64,000 bases of DNA from Pardosa pseudoannulata (taxonomy: Eukaryota > Arthropoda > Arachnida > Araneae > Lycosidae). The position numbers were made by a program, and so were the translations under genes. The DNA is taken from the NCBI GenBank assembly GCA_032207245.1, contig CM063510.1, forward strand, positions 43,304,556-43,368,555, read 5' to 3'. Positions within the stretch are counted from its first letter, which is position 1; every line of letters starts with the position of its first letter. Positions 12,421 through 26,468 of the stretch are shown here, one piece after another. The notes below the pieces were generated by a model. It was not told the DNA's origin. It searched no databases and saw nothing but the letters and a program-made list of their open reading frames with translations.

Positions 12421-14375
12421 CATACAAATATTCATGTTCTGCGAAAGTATGAATTTAAAATTTATTTTTAGAAAAATTATCCAAAATTAGAATTGTGAAA
12501 TATTTTGTATATAATAACTATTTAAAAGTTTTCAAACGGATTTCATTATTTATTGACTACAAGATACTGACGTTATTGCATTTCAAAATATATGAGATTT
12601 ACATTTAAGAGGATCAGTAAATAGGATTATATTCAAATTACTTTGTTTCTAATAAAATGAGTTAAAAAACTTTATATGCTGCGTAAAACTAAATTATATA
12701 CTTTAATATATCATGTATAGAAAAATGCAATTTATATATAGGAAAATAATATTGAAATTAAAGGCTTCAATATACTACGACAAATAAAAAATATATTAGC
12801 TCAACATAAAATTAAAGCATGTGGTTTTATATGGAAATTTAAGGTCAAAATAATTTAATAAAATACTCATCTTTAAATTAAAAACTAATATACACAAAAA
12901 GTAAAGTGTAAATTGAAAATATTACAAATATGTTCACATTTTTCAATTGTAAAAAATATTATATATATGAAAAATGATCTTTTATGGTTCTAGCACCCAA
13001 AGAATACATAAAGGCAAATACGTAGTGAAAAGTTTAGAAATGTTGCATACATATTCTTTAAGTACCATTGGCATGCAAATATGCATGTTTTCTGCGAAAG
13101 TATAAATTCAAAGATTTTACAAAAATTATCCAAAATTAGAATTGCGAAATACTTTGTACACAATAAGTATACAATTTTCAAATGGATTTCATTATTTATT
13201 AAATACAAGATATTGACTTTATGGTTATTGTATTTCAAAAGATATGAGATTTAAACTCAATTGAGTACAGAAATTTCAAATTACGAAAAAACAATCGGCA
13301 AATGAAAGTGTATTTGAATTACTATGTTTCTGATAAAATGAATTAATAAACTTTTTTATTCTGCATACAGTTAAATTATGTACTTTAATTTACCATATAA
13401 AAAAACGCAATATATAAAAGAAAATAATATTGAAACGAAAGGCTTTCTCAATATACTACGACAAATAAAAAATATAACATTCGCTCAACATAAAATGAGA
13501 GCATATGATTTTATATGGAAATTTAAGGTCAAAATAATTTAATAAAATACTCATCTTTAAATTAAATATAAATATACACAAAACGGAATGTGTAAATTGA
13601 GGATAAAATTAAAATATTAATTATAATATTACAAATATGTTCACATTTTTCAATTGTAGAAAAAATATTATATATATAAAAAGAATGATCTTTTTTTTGT
13701 TTCTAGCATGCAAATTATTTATGAAGGCGAATACGTAGGGAAAATTTTAGAAATGTAGCATATATATTCTTTAAGTATCATTCTCAAGCAAATATCCATG
13801 TTTTCTTCGAAAGTATAAATTTAAAGGTTTTATAAAAATTATCCAAAATTAGAATTGCGAAATACTTTGTATACAATAAGTATACAATTTTGAAAAGTAT
13901 TTCATTATTTATTGACTACCAGATATTGACTTTAAGGTTATTGGTTACCTCAAAATAGATAAAATTTACATTTAAGGGGGTACAGAACTTTTAAATTAGA
14001 AAAAGAAGATCGGTAAATAGGATTCGATTCGAACTACTATGTTTGTAATAAAATGAATTAAAGAACTTTTTATGCTGCATACAGCTAAATTATGTACTTT
14101 AATTTATGATATATAGAAAAATGCAATTTATAAATAGGAAAATAATATTGAAATTAAAGGCTTCAATATACTATGACAAATAAAAAAAAATATAACATTC
14201 GCTGAACGTATAATTAAAACATATGATTTTAAATGGAAATTTAAGGTCAAAATAATTTTAAGAAAATAATCATCTTTAAAATAAGTGCAAATATACACAA
14301 AAAGTAATGTATAAATTGAGGATAAAATTTTAAAAAATAATGAAAATATTGCAAATATGCTATATTTTTCTAATG

Positions 14376-14488
<113 letters not shown>

Positions 14489-15169
14489 CTTTTTTGGTTC
14501 TAGCATGCAAAGCATATATGAACGCGAATACGTAGGGAAAATTTTAGAAATATAGCTTACATATTTTTATGTACCTTTGTTTTTAAGTACCTTTGGCATT
14601 TAAATATCCGTGTTTTCTGCGAAAGTATAAATTTAAAGGTTTTAGAAAAATTATCCAAAATTAGAATTGCGAAATAATTTGTATACAATTTTCAAACGGA
14701 TTTCATTATTTATTGAATACAAGATATTGACTTTAAGGTTATTGTATTTCAAAATATATGAAATTTAAGGAGGTTCAGAACTTTTAAATTAGAAGAAAAA
14801 AAAGATCGGTAAATAGGATTCGATTCGAATTACTATGTTTCTAATAAAATCAATTAAAGAACCTTTTATACTGCATATAGCTAAATTTTGTACTTTAATT
14901 TATCATACATAGAAAAATGCAATTTATATATAGGAAAATGACATTGAAATTAAAGAATTCAATATACTACGATAAATAAAAAGTATAACATTCGCTCAAC
15001 ATAAAATTAAAGCATAAGATTTTATATGGAAATTTAAGGTCAAGATAATTTAATAAAACACTCATCTTTAAATTAAATATAAATATATACAAAAAGGAAT
15101 GTGTAAATTAAGGTATAAAATAAAAAAAATTAATGAAAATATTCCAAATATGTTCCCATTTTTTAATTG

Positions 15170-15270
<101 letters not shown>

Positions 15271-15345
15271 TTTTTTTGGTTCTAGCATGCAAACATATAT
15301 GAAGGAAAATACGTAGGGAAAATTTTAGAAATGTAGCACGATGAA

Positions 15346-17689
15346 TCAGGTTAAATATTACAAAGTTAAATGATGGTTCATTTTATTTTCTTGCGTTGTT
15401 TATATACCTAGCCTGTTTTCACTGGGATCATAAGTGTGGGAAATGTCTCAAAAATGGTCTTAATTTGTAATGAAGCATAAACTTAACTCAACCGTGGAGT
15501 TTAAAAACCAACTTTTATTGGTTTTGTTAGATTTTCTTTGTAAAGTACTTACAAATTATATCACACATTACACTATATAACACAAGCAAATAAGCAGTCA
15601 GTGGTTCAACTCTAAGCGACTCCCAACCCTGGATTGTCATATATTAATACATACATGTTAATATGTTTATCACATGTTAACACTTATGTATGATCTCATA
15701 ATAATCATAATTAAATCATCATCATAATTAAATGCAATCTGAAAATGATGATAACATTAAAGAGAAGATTATCTCTTTAAAGGAAGTCTAAAACCTTTTT
15801 TGTCTATCCTTGAATTTAATTCTAATATCTTATAAAATTTGTAAGAATTATAAGAATTTATAATTGACAAGAACAAAGTTAATGTTTATAGCTTTCAAAT
15901 AATAATAAATTACATTTAAGTCTGGTTTATAAAAAAAATTCTGCTTCACTTTTAAGACGATAATTTTGTAATTATATAACTTATTACCTTTATACTTTAT
16001 TAGAGCAATTTTGGTAAATATATTTATAAAGATAATTTATATTATCATGTACCAAACCGTTTATTATGCGTGGAGTACATTATTAATAACGTGATGGTTA
16101 ATAATTAATGTATATAAAGACTTAATTCAAAAATTCGAACAAATTATCTGAAAACTAGCATTAAAAATGTACAAATGTAAAGGTTCTAAATAGTATGCAT
16201 TACTAGCCTTTGTTTCCTATTTATACTATATTAATGTTCCTTCTACTTTCATTAGTTCAACAACAAATATAAGAATTACGTTAATGATTCTCAATAGAAA
16301 AGCTTTAAAATACAGCCTAAAAATGCTAATTGAAATTTTAGTTTAAGCATCGTTAATATTTTATGATGAGTTACTACAGTAATTTATTTTAAAAATTGTG
16401 TTTGCCTAAACTTATTAAAAAGACTCTTCTTAGAAGTTTGTAAGTTTCAGTTACAAAGTAATTCCGTAAACTATATTAGAGAGTTACGATTATTTTATCT
16501 CTATTTGAAAAAAAAACAGTATAAATTATTTGTTTGAAAGTTAAATAGGTATTAAATTAAATAAACGACGATCAATTTCGAACAAAAATAAAATATTTCT
16601 AGTTTAAATAAAATTATTTTATTTTCTGAAAACAAAATAAATGTAAAAGAAATTTTTAATATCAAACATAATAAATATATTATGTATACTTTATGACAAT
16701 GTTTAAGGAAAAAAAATATTTGTTTGTAATTTTAGGTTTTATTTAATGCATATAAAATCTATTTTGTATAAAAGTAATGAATTTTTAAATTTTTTAGGAA
16801 TATGCTCAATTTAACCCTTAAATGCTCGAGTCATCTCTGCCGATTACATATCGATTCACATCTTAAATCTCAGTTATAATGGATTGCACAGAATAAAATA
16901 AATATGCAGTTTAAACAACTCTGAAACTCAGTATGTCATCTTAGTGATCAGATTTACTTTTCAACATCAATGCATGCCATTTATAGAAAAAGAAAAACTT
17001 CGTGAAAAAAGATTTATTTGATATTACATGTAAAATAAGTACTGTAAAATATAATTTTACAATAGATAAAGCAATTTATCATGATTTTAGTCTATGTACC
17101 TGCCAAAAAAAGTAAATAATTGTGTGCTGCCCGAAAAATCAAAGCGACGTTCCAAATGGAAAATTTATAATTAATAGAAACCACTTTGTCATTTTGTAGA
17201 TTAACAAGATTGTTCTCTACCTACTCTCCAAAGGAAAACTGGTTCCAAAAAAAGAAAAAAAAATTCTACAAGCTATTTTAAAGATGTGTAAAAAGATACA
17301 TCAGGCATTAAAAATTAAGAGAAATGCTCTAAAGTGTCCCCAATTTTAAAATCAGAAAATGAATGTGAAACCTATTTTAGCATGAACATGGAGTATTTAC
17401 AGACTATATGCACAGAGAATGAAAACGCATGTCCCTTTCACTAATTGTATTTAATTTTAACGACAAGTTCTAGATGACAAGATGGGGAAATATACTTTAC
17501 TTAAATAGCTAAAACTGTTTATAAAGTAAATATAAGGAAAGTCTCATTCTAAAAGAACTGGATTCTAGAAAAATTGTATTCTTTACTATATGAAAGTAGT
17601 CGTACAAAATCTAATTTTTCTACTGTATGTACTTGCAGTTATAACACAACTTTTAAAAATTGATTTAAGCGGGGCCAAAATGAGTATTT
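15346..17689. other. AT-rich spacer
   Basis: No gene, RNA or transposon end recognised. A lone TTAACCCTT-type motif at about 16815 has no partner that I could find. Confidence 0.5.
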
Positions 17690-20050
17690 CAATTGAATTC
17701 TGAATATATAAGATTTTCTGAATTACACTGCTTTCTCTTCTTTACAAAAAAGTTAAACCACAAAATTATTCTACATTTGTATGTTTTTTTCTCTTTCATA
17801 AGTCTTTCTTACTTCAATTCCTATAACTTTTTTTACTGAAATTATTGCTATTAGTCTTTATCATTTCTGAAAAATCTAACACACATAGTATAAAATCTGT
17901 AGAAAAGAAGATAGTTGCTTAACTAAAGAGAAAGTTCGGGAAACATGGAACAAAAAAGGGTTTTAAATTTGTAGGCTTTCTTTCCTTTTACAAGATTCCA
18001 TCTACTATATAACAAAGATTCCATATTACTATACTCTTCCTAATACTATGTATTTAATGAAATTTATTATTTTTGTCTTTGTTATTTCTCAAAAATGCAA
18101 CATGTATAGTATAGAATCTACAGAAAACAAAATGGTTAATTCCTTCACCGAGAAGAACGTTTGGTTAAATAGAATTGTTAGAAGAAAGTGGCAACACAAA
18201 TGAATTCTAAACTTTTGTGTTTTTTAGAAGATTTCTACGACATCATTTGTTAGTACTTTTTATTTACTGAAATTTTTAGTCTTTGTCATTTATCAAAAAC
18301 CTAACACACATGGTGCATGTCTCGAAAAGAGTTAATCGCTTAATTGATGAGAAAGCTCGGCAAAACACAAGTGCCCGAAGAAATCAGTAACACAAATGAA
18401 TTCTAAATTTGTATGATTATTTTCCTTTTACAATATTCTTCTTAAATTTCTTATTACTTTGAATTTTCTAGGATTGTTTTTTTAGTCATTGTTATTTCTC
18501 AACATTGCTTCAAAACGCATAGTATAGAATCTATAGAAAAGAAGATAGTTAATTCCTTTATTAAAGAGAAAGTTCACCAAAACACAATCGCTTGAAGAAA
18601 GTTTCAACAAAAATGAATTCTAAATTAGTGTGCTTTTTTCGTTTTAAATGATATGTTTTACTTAATTTTTATTAATTTATTTACTGAAATTATTTTTTTG
18701 TCTTTGTAATTTTTGAAAAATCTAACACATTATACAGAATCTGAAGAAAATAAGGTAGTTATTTGCTTAACTATAGACCAGAAACTTATGAACAGGAAAA
18801 CACAGCTGCTAGAAGAAAGTTGCAACACAAATTACTTTTAAATTAGCGCGATATTTTTCTTTTTATAGATTCAATTTACTTTATTTTATATTACTTTAAT
18901 GAAATTAATTTTTTTGGTTTGTCATTTCTGAAAATTCTAACACCCATAGTATAGAATCTGGAAAAATAAGACAATTTCTTAACTGATGAGAAAGATCTGA
19001 AAAATACAATTACTAGACAAAAAGTGTGACCGATATGAATTCTAAATTTGTATGCTTTTATTGCTTTAACATGATTTCATCTACTTTCTATCATATTACT
19101 GTTTATTTACAGAAATTATATCTTTCAGTCTTTATCATTTATCAAATATATAATACACAGAGAATCTGTAAAAAATGAGATTGTTAATTAGTTAATGTAT
19201 TACTTTAATTTAAGAGTAGGCTCGGAGACACACTTTCACTAGATGAAACAAATTATAAATAATTCTGGGACTTAAAATGAATCACTTAAACGAAAAACAA
19301 TAAGCTATTTTTAATTAAGATCGAATTAGAAAAAAAGAAAGCTACCATAATATATGAATACAAAATATATTTTTACTGTTTAGAGATTATTTCTACTTCA
19401 TTTACTGTTTATTTTTCTTCTTCAAAATACTTTCTTATAATCTACAATCATTTCTTGAAAATATAACACACATGATATCACATCTGTAGAAAAGACTATA
19501 TTTAATTACATGAATGAGGAAAAAGTTCAGAAAAAGTTGCTACAAAAGGAATTCTAAATTTGTGCAATTCTTTTCCTCTTGGAAAAATTCTTCTTCTTAA
19601 TCTCATATTACCTCTTATTTATTGAATTATTTCTTTTAAATTTTGACATTCTCAAAAATTTAACGTAAATAATATAGAATCTGTAGAAAAGAAGACATTT
19701 AATTGCTTAACTCATGAAATATGATGAATCAATTTTAAATAATTCGGGAATTTTAAGTGAATTAATCAAATGAAAGTTGATAAGTTATTTTTTAATAAGA
19801 GTAACTTAAAAAAAAGTTGCCATAACAAATTAATTCAAAATTTGTTTTTCCAGTTTAAAAGATTTCTTTTACTTCATTTACAATTCATTTTTCTTTATTG
19901 GTTTTTTTTAAATCTTAGTTATTTCTTAGAAACATAACAAACTTAGTACAGAATCTGCACAAAAAAAAAGTTGTGTAACCCAAGAAAAAAAATCAAGAAA
20001 ACCCAGTTACTCGATGAATCAATTTTAAATGAACCTGGGAACGCTTTTAG
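17690..20050. repeat. Tandem array, about ten units of ~210 bp
   Basis: A unit containing AACACACATAGTATAGAATC, then TGTAGAAAAGAAG, then a GAATTCTAAATTTG block recurs. The marker occurs near 17878, 18100, 18301, 18508, 18721, 18938, 19150, 19463, 19661 and 19937. Most spacings are 198-222 bp; two are longer (about 313 and 276 bp) because of an extra ~75-90 bp block that includes a form of GATGAATCAATTTTAAAT (near 19240, 19727 and 20013). Copies are diverged, so it is an old minisatellite- or satellite-like array. No frame is conserved. Confidence 0.85.
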
Positions 20051-21049
20051 TGCAAACAAATTCTGAATGAATAAAAATAACACGTGATAAAAGAAAACAT
20101 CTCATTCTGAAATTCTCAGGTTTCAGGGAAATTTCAGTGGGAGTAAATTGGAATAAACTATTATTGGATATGCATTACCTCTTACTAGCATTCAGTTACT
20201 AAAACAATACTTTTAGTGCTTAATAAACAAGGAACATCTTCTGAATTAGAACGTGATATCATTTCGGATAACGCGAACAAAATACACACCAGACATGTCC
20301 CGTAAAATTTGTTTTGCAGCCTCCAGAAATGAAGTTTGGTCTAGATAACAAATTTGAACATAAAAACTGTCCCTATGGATGATTACTTTTCTATGTTTCA
20401 AATGAAAACGAGGAGATATTCATTCATTAGTCGCTTTGCGTATTGCTTTTGATCTGGGTAATTAAGTTTCCAAACAAAGGTTATTTTTATATCAGTTTTC
20501 AAATTTTTTTTTGGATTGCGTTAAAGTGACAATATGAGTAGTTTTGAAAATGAAATAAACTTGTTATCAAAATATATTCATTGAAATTTAATTTTCATAA
20601 AAAACCAATAACTGTATTGGTCATTATTTTCAAATGACTACCGACAAGGAGTCTAAGGATTGAGCTAAATCCTTAAAAGAGACCAAATGTATGGACAAAT
20701 ACAAATATTACTCATACAAATATTAAATATGTCTTCAAAGATAAGGCTATTAGCGACAGAATGAGTTTGACCTCTGAACATTCGATAAAAAATGGCGCAA
20801 CTGAATTCACTATTAAAAATATATGTAATTAAAATTAATAAAATGAAGACTAGTAAATACTGTTAACAATTGAAACATCTAAAAATACAATTTAATCACT
20901 GTCAAATTATTTAAGTTACTTCAAATGAAGTAAGTTACAAGATGTATTATTCTAATAATTCAAGTGATGGCTGAGGTTAGGAATTAGGTAGGAAACACCA
21001 AAGTTTTGTTCATTTATTAAATCATATGATGAATTATTTAAAGACGAGA
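20051..21049. other. AT-rich spacer
   Basis: No recognisable feature. Confidence 0.5.
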
Positions 21050-21062
21050 CCAGAATTATATG

Positions 21063-21236
21063 GTTTGGTTTGGTTTGGAGCGCTATGGTCTACTTTTTTC
21101 AACACGAGGGCTAATGAGACCGGGACCTACAGCTTAAAGCCGATTCCGAACGGCTACGAACATCCATACCACAGTGGGATTCGAACCCACGAACTCCGAA
21201 AGGCCAGCACCCTAACCATTCGGCCATCGTTCGGCT
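21063..21236 (-). mobile_element. tRNA-derived SINE, full length
   Basis: Read on the minus strand it begins GCCGAACGATGGCCGAATGG (A-box-like TGGCCGAATGG), followed by a B box GGTTCGAATCC inside a tRNA-like T arm, a ~100-bp body, and a tail of AACC/AAACC units. It is bounded by a 13-bp target duplication CCAGAATTATATG at 21050-21062 and 21237-21249. This is a clear retroposed pol III SINE. Open frames across it are by-products. Confidence 0.92.
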
Positions 21237-21249
21237 CCAGAATTATATG

Positions 21250-22811
21250 AAGACAAAAACTATTTTTTTTATATATCTTAGCATTTAGTTCTAATATTTG
21301 AAAGAAATTTGCAAGAATTATTCGATTTATAACTGACAATGAAAACGTTTAAGTTTAGGGCCTAAAATAATAATATTTGTAAGACCATTATATTTTAAAA
21401 ATAAGTACTAATGCCAAATTCTAACAAGATAGGATTTGATTTTAAAAACTAGATTGAAAAATGACGCAAGTAAAAAAATATAATTATCAAGCTGAATTGA
21501 TAAAAAAAAGTGAAGTAAATGTGTTTACAAAACAAGAAAACTTGTATTAACTGTCAATACATTATAAAAGTTAATTTATTAAATAACATAATGAGTCAGA
21601 TCATTTGTGTTATTTAAGAGATCTTTATTGTTTTATTAAATATTTAAAAGGAAATTTGGTAAATTTGTGCTGAAGGAAAATGGAAAAATAATCGCTAGTC
21701 CCAAATTAGACTGAAAAATTAATCTATCTGCACATATGCTTTTGAAATCCTAACAATTTGATGTGCCTCAAACCTCCTTAGATTTGCCTTAATTCACGAT
21801 GCATGTTTTAATGGTTAGTTCAAACAATTCGGAATGCATAGTGACCAAACATGAGTACAATAACAATTAACATGAGTACAATAACAATTATATACAAATA
21901 ACTTTATATAGATAGATAAATGTGTGTGCGTGTGCTTGTGTGTGTGTGTGTGTGTCTGTTGTTTCTCTGTCCGAGTGCTCGAAAATATTGAAGAAGACTA
22001 CATTCAACATGATATATGAAACATTTATTAACATTAAACACAAGGACAAAACACTACTTAATTAAGATAAACTAATTAAACATAAAGGTTTGAGTGCGCA
22101 TCATTTATAGATTTGAGGAAGTATAATTATTTATCTGTTTATACTAATACGCTTAGTAAATTTGTAGTAAAATTTATTACAGGATGTTGTTTAATCTCTC
22201 AAAACCAGACTTCTCGCAAACAATATCAGCTTATAGAAAATCATTAGACAAATTATGATCCTAATAGGTTAAATATTTAATGGATGACAACAACATATTT
22301 TGCTACTCTTTAAGCCCATTGACTCAAAACATTACGCAAATTTAAAACTGAAATTACTACCTTTTAATGTATAATATATCAAATAAATACTTTATTCCGT
22401 GTATTAGCAAGCAGATTCATAAAATATATTTGAAAGATTATTCTATACTTCCATCCTATGCAATCAGAAATGTTCAAACCCGGAATGCATATGCAAAAAG
22501 TGAAACTAAGTAAACTTTAATTCAGAGATTGCATTTCAAATAGCATAACTGCGGTCATTAATTCTGAAGAAATTCAAGCATCAGTATAAGTATACTTAGC
22601 CATTTAGATCGACCGTTTGATGATAAGTAATGCAGTTCTGCCTCCGATTATTGGATATTTATGATACTGTAAGGCATATATCTTCTGCTTAATGCTGTAG
22701 ATATTCTTATTTCTGCATTGACCGTTAGTCTCCCATTCATTTTTAATAACATTCGGGCTTCTTTATAATGTATGTCATAAAACATTTTTCAAATAGAATC
22801 TTATCCAGACA

Positions 22812-22816
<5 letters not shown>
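21250..22816. other. AT-rich spacer with minor repeats
   Basis: A 21-bp direct duplication (ACATGAGTACAATAACAATTA) lies at 21849-21890 and a TG-rich microsatellite at 21921-21957. No gene was seen. Confidence 0.6.
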
Positions 22817-22891
<75 letters not shown>

Positions 22892-22892
22892 T
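22817..22892. repeat. (TA)n(TG)n microsatellite
   Basis: A TA run to about 22871 continues as a TG run. Confidence 0.97.
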
Positions 22893-23047
22893 TGTCTGTA
22901 ATGATCAAAATTTAACGCTATAACGTATTAAAACAATTATTTAAAGTCAAAGATAGATAACACCAGGGAACTAAACTTATTTCCGCCTGTGAGGTTATAT
23001 GTGTATAATGTGGAAGTCTTTATATCAGGTCATACCTAATAGAAGTA

Positions 23048-23049
<2 letters not shown>

Positions 23050-23113
<64 letters not shown>
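23050..23113. repeat. (TA)n microsatellite
   Basis: Pure TA tract about 50 bases upstream of a TTAA-bounded element. Confidence 0.97.
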
Positions 23114-23118
<5 letters not shown>

Positions 23119-23165
23119 GAGGGCCATTCTCTTTCCCTTTTTACTTCTTCATGTTTGTACTTTAA

Positions 23166-23797
23166 CACTTGGCATGCGGGTGTACTTCACCGCCAACTTA
23201 CGCGTGCAGCGGTCATTTTTTCGTGAATCGAGCGAAAGTTTAGTTATTTAGAAAAACCACAGTAAATCGAAAACTACTTTGTTTTTATGAACAAAACTTT
23301 TTCATTTTACATTGTAATATATACTGTATGAATATTTAATAAAAAAACCCAATATGTTTAAGAAATCTCAAAAATAAACGATTTTTAAATTTAAAGTCTG
23401 TCGATAATCTGTCAGCTAATTTTTCTTCATCACTCTCTTTGTCACAACGGCTCATTTAATCAATTTCGTATTCAACAATAAAAAAAACCAAGCTTCAAAT
23501 TGACAAAACACGACTTTTACGTTCTGGAGATAGGAATTAGATTGAAAGCGAAATAACGCAACAAAGGACCCAGTAACTCGACAATCATAACTTGTAAAAA
23601 GAAAAAATGCAAAGAGTTGCATAACAACGCAAACAACACGCATATAATGTCACGCATACATATAATTATACGTATTTAGTAGATTGTGGTGGTTAGCGGT
23701 ATCCACCAGAAATCTACTAAATACATATTTTTACGTGACCCGCGTTCCAGTGACAAACTGCAAAAAACGTAAAAATACGTTGCTTGCACGCAAAGTG
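23166..23797 (-). mobile_element. piggyBac-derived element with N-terminal transposase scrap, copy A
   Basis: TTAA at 23162-23165 and 23798-23801 bracket 632 bp with inverted ends CACTTGGCATGCG (left) and CACTTTGCGTGC (right, reverse complement). TTAA duplication is diagnostic of piggyBac. On the minus strand a short reading frame starts ATGAGCCGTTGTGACAAAG and reads MSRCDKESDEEKLADRLS, an acidic start of the type seen in piggyBac transposases; it soon degenerates (about 23380-23453). A strong internal hairpin (arms around TTTAGTAGATT and AATCTACTAAAT, about 23675-23725) lies close to the right end. The other copy is at 45245-45871. The element is non-autonomous: the catalytic core is absent. 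Confidence 0.85.
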
Positions 23798-23801
23798 TTA
23801 A

Positions 23802-25063
23802 ACACGAACAGCGTAACGTGCTGTATTGGCTATATTGATTATTTCAATTTGTCAATAACATACAATATTAAGTAACATCATACATATTATTACACCATTC
23901 TTAGTTCTAAAATTAAAATATCATTTATTTAATAAATGAATTAGAAAAAAAAGTAATATCTACAAGCATAATTGTTGGCAACTAAAAAAATTAAAATAAT
24001 ACCTTCCCTACAACATGACGTCATTTCCAGTTAATGACATTCATCTGATGTTTTTAACTTTTAGTCATTGATATTTAACCGTGACTGAGAGCTAGCTATA
24101 TGCAGATTTTCAACTGCAGTATTGCATTTAAACTTGTTCGGCTTTGCTTTACGAGGCACTTCTAAAATATGCTTTTGTAGATTAGCCAGGCCTAATTTTC
24201 CTATAATAAGATTTATATTTAGTCTGTTAAAACAATATAGTTGATAGATATTTTATTTTTATAGTCTTAAAAATAAAGTTTTAGTTAAAAGGATCTAAAG
24301 AGAATTTGTAATTTTTAAATCATTTTTATGGAAAGCAATTACTTTGTCTATCCACTGATCGCTCGGCATTTTTTAGAAGTTTTTCGAAATTTATTTCCAA
24401 CTATTCACAAATTTTTCATAAATAATTACAGTTAAATTATAAATTATTTTGTTTTTTGAAAAACATACTGCCTGATTACTGCCCGAAAGATACAAATACA
24501 TAATACAAAAATATACATTAATCTGTTCAATTTAAAAAAAGTAATTAAAAAAGCAAGTGTGTTAATATTTAATTTATTTTTAATTTAAAAATTATATTTA
24601 TTACAAAATTATTATTGAAGTGACTTTTTATAAATCATGTATCCGGCAGCCAAAAGTTTGGTATCCAGCTATTCTGACAAAAAAACTATTCTTTACATGA
24701 CTACTTTTTATTGTTATAAAACTCTACCCGAAAGTTTTGACACATTTAAAATTTCTTTAAAAGAAAGTTCTTGATCCAATGTCAAATTTTTATTTAGAAA
24801 AAAAAAATTACGGAGTGATCAAAGTTAAATTCTTCTCACTTTCAAAAACATTATATATTTATATTTAAAGAAACGGAAATGTGGAGAAATGTGCTTTCAG
24901 GAAAGAAATATTTGGAATCTTATCCTCAAAAGTTAATATTTATAACTAAATATTTTAAAAGAAATGAATTATTTAAAATATAATAGAATTTTCAATAAAT
25001 TCTAAAGCATATCTCTGCCTTGCTAGACTTTTCTAAGAGAAAAGAATTTTATATAAATAAAGA

Positions 25064-25066
<3 letters not shown>
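23802..25066. other. AT-rich spacer
   Basis: No recognisable feature. Confidence 0.5.

Positions 25067-25120
<54 letters not shown>
25067..25120. repeat. (TA)n microsatellite
   Basis: Pure TA tract. Confidence 0.97.
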
Positions 25121-25124
<4 letters not shown>

Positions 25125-25579
25125 AAAAGTAAACTAGATCAGGAAACTAATGTAAACATTTTGTATAAAACCCCAAAGACATCCCGAGAAAATTCTTAGG
25201 TGTTAGAAAATTCCCGCATCAATTTGCTTTCCCTTTTTTAATCCCTAACCTAAATTGACCACTGGGGCTACTATTTACGCCCTCAGAGAAGGGGTGTTAC
25301 GATTTATAACTCTACATTGCCCTAGCGGACAATTTGGGAAATTTCCAAACAAAAAAGAGATGCACGCTATCGGAGGCAGATTTTCTCTCAGATTTTGACT
25401 GAGATGTTGAGCCAGGTGTTAAGGTTCTTTTACATATAACTGACCCCTCAGTTTGTCCTGTTCCTATGATGAAGTAGGAACCCGTTCCCCAACGTTATCT
25501 TAATAAAGGCTTTAGCTAAAACGATGTAATTTTTATGGGCCATGACTGCAACCACCCATCGTGAAGTCCGTCTGATTAC
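25121..25579. other. Spacer with possible LTR remnant
   Basis: About 25199-25580 is GC-richer, begins TGTTAGAAAATTCCC, has AATAAA near 25502 and ends CCGTCTGATTACA just before the TA array. TG...CA ends and a poly(A) signal are suggestive of a plus-strand LTR, but I see no target duplication and no second copy. Confidence 0.3.
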
Positions 25580-25753
<174 letters not shown>

Positions 25754-25755
<2 letters not shown>

Positions 25756-26464
25756 TAGAACATATCGCAGCATTTCTGCTTAAAAAAGTACTATTTGTTT
25801 ATTCAAATTATATTTTTATTGCAATTGAATTTCAATATAAATTTATTCGGGAAAAATTTAAACATTTATTTGAAAACAAATACAAAGTAATTGCTAAAAT
25901 TTAGGATACTCAGGATACAGAATGTGAAGCTTAAGATATTTTTTTAATTCTAAAATATTCTATTAATCTACATATTCTTTCTGTATATTTTAAACTATAG
26001 ATGCTATAAATCATACAATAAAGTTAAACCTGAATGCACGAAATTGAAGAAGACGCTTAAAGAAATTATTCTACTTGTGTTATTTCGCATTCATTGTATT
26101 TGATATTAAAAAATTTAAATTTGAAAATTAAAAAAAGAGTTTTATTTTAAATACACCCAATTTCAAAATCAAGAAGAAAGCAAAATGTTAATTTCCGCAA
26201 GCAAATCAGAATTAAAGAAGATGAAATTTGCTGTAAAGTTAGATGGAAATATGCAGATATTTTGGGTGACAGCCTATCATGGTTTCGTGTCAAAAAATAT
26301 ACAAACCAGGCAATCGTATAAGAAGCTGTCATTCAGAAAGATCCAGCCTTTCCCAAAGTGCACTCAATCTCATAGGCTCGCTGGACTGTTCCACGTAACT
26401 CAACTGTTTTTTTTTTCTACCTGCAGCGCTGTTTTTAATTAACACTAACTACAAAGGCAGTTGT
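25754..26464. other. AT-rich spacer
   Basis: Overlapping open frames of 61 and 85 codons on opposite strands occur near 26147-26442. I do not recognise either and do not call a gene. Confidence 0.5.
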
Positions 26465-26468
26465 TTAA

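Noticed and set aside
16815..16850. TTAACCCTT motif as a piggyBac end
   Set aside because: No inverted partner with a second TTAA was found within a few kb.
26185..26442. 85-codon open frame
   Set aside because: No family recognised; composition is only slightly different from the spacer.
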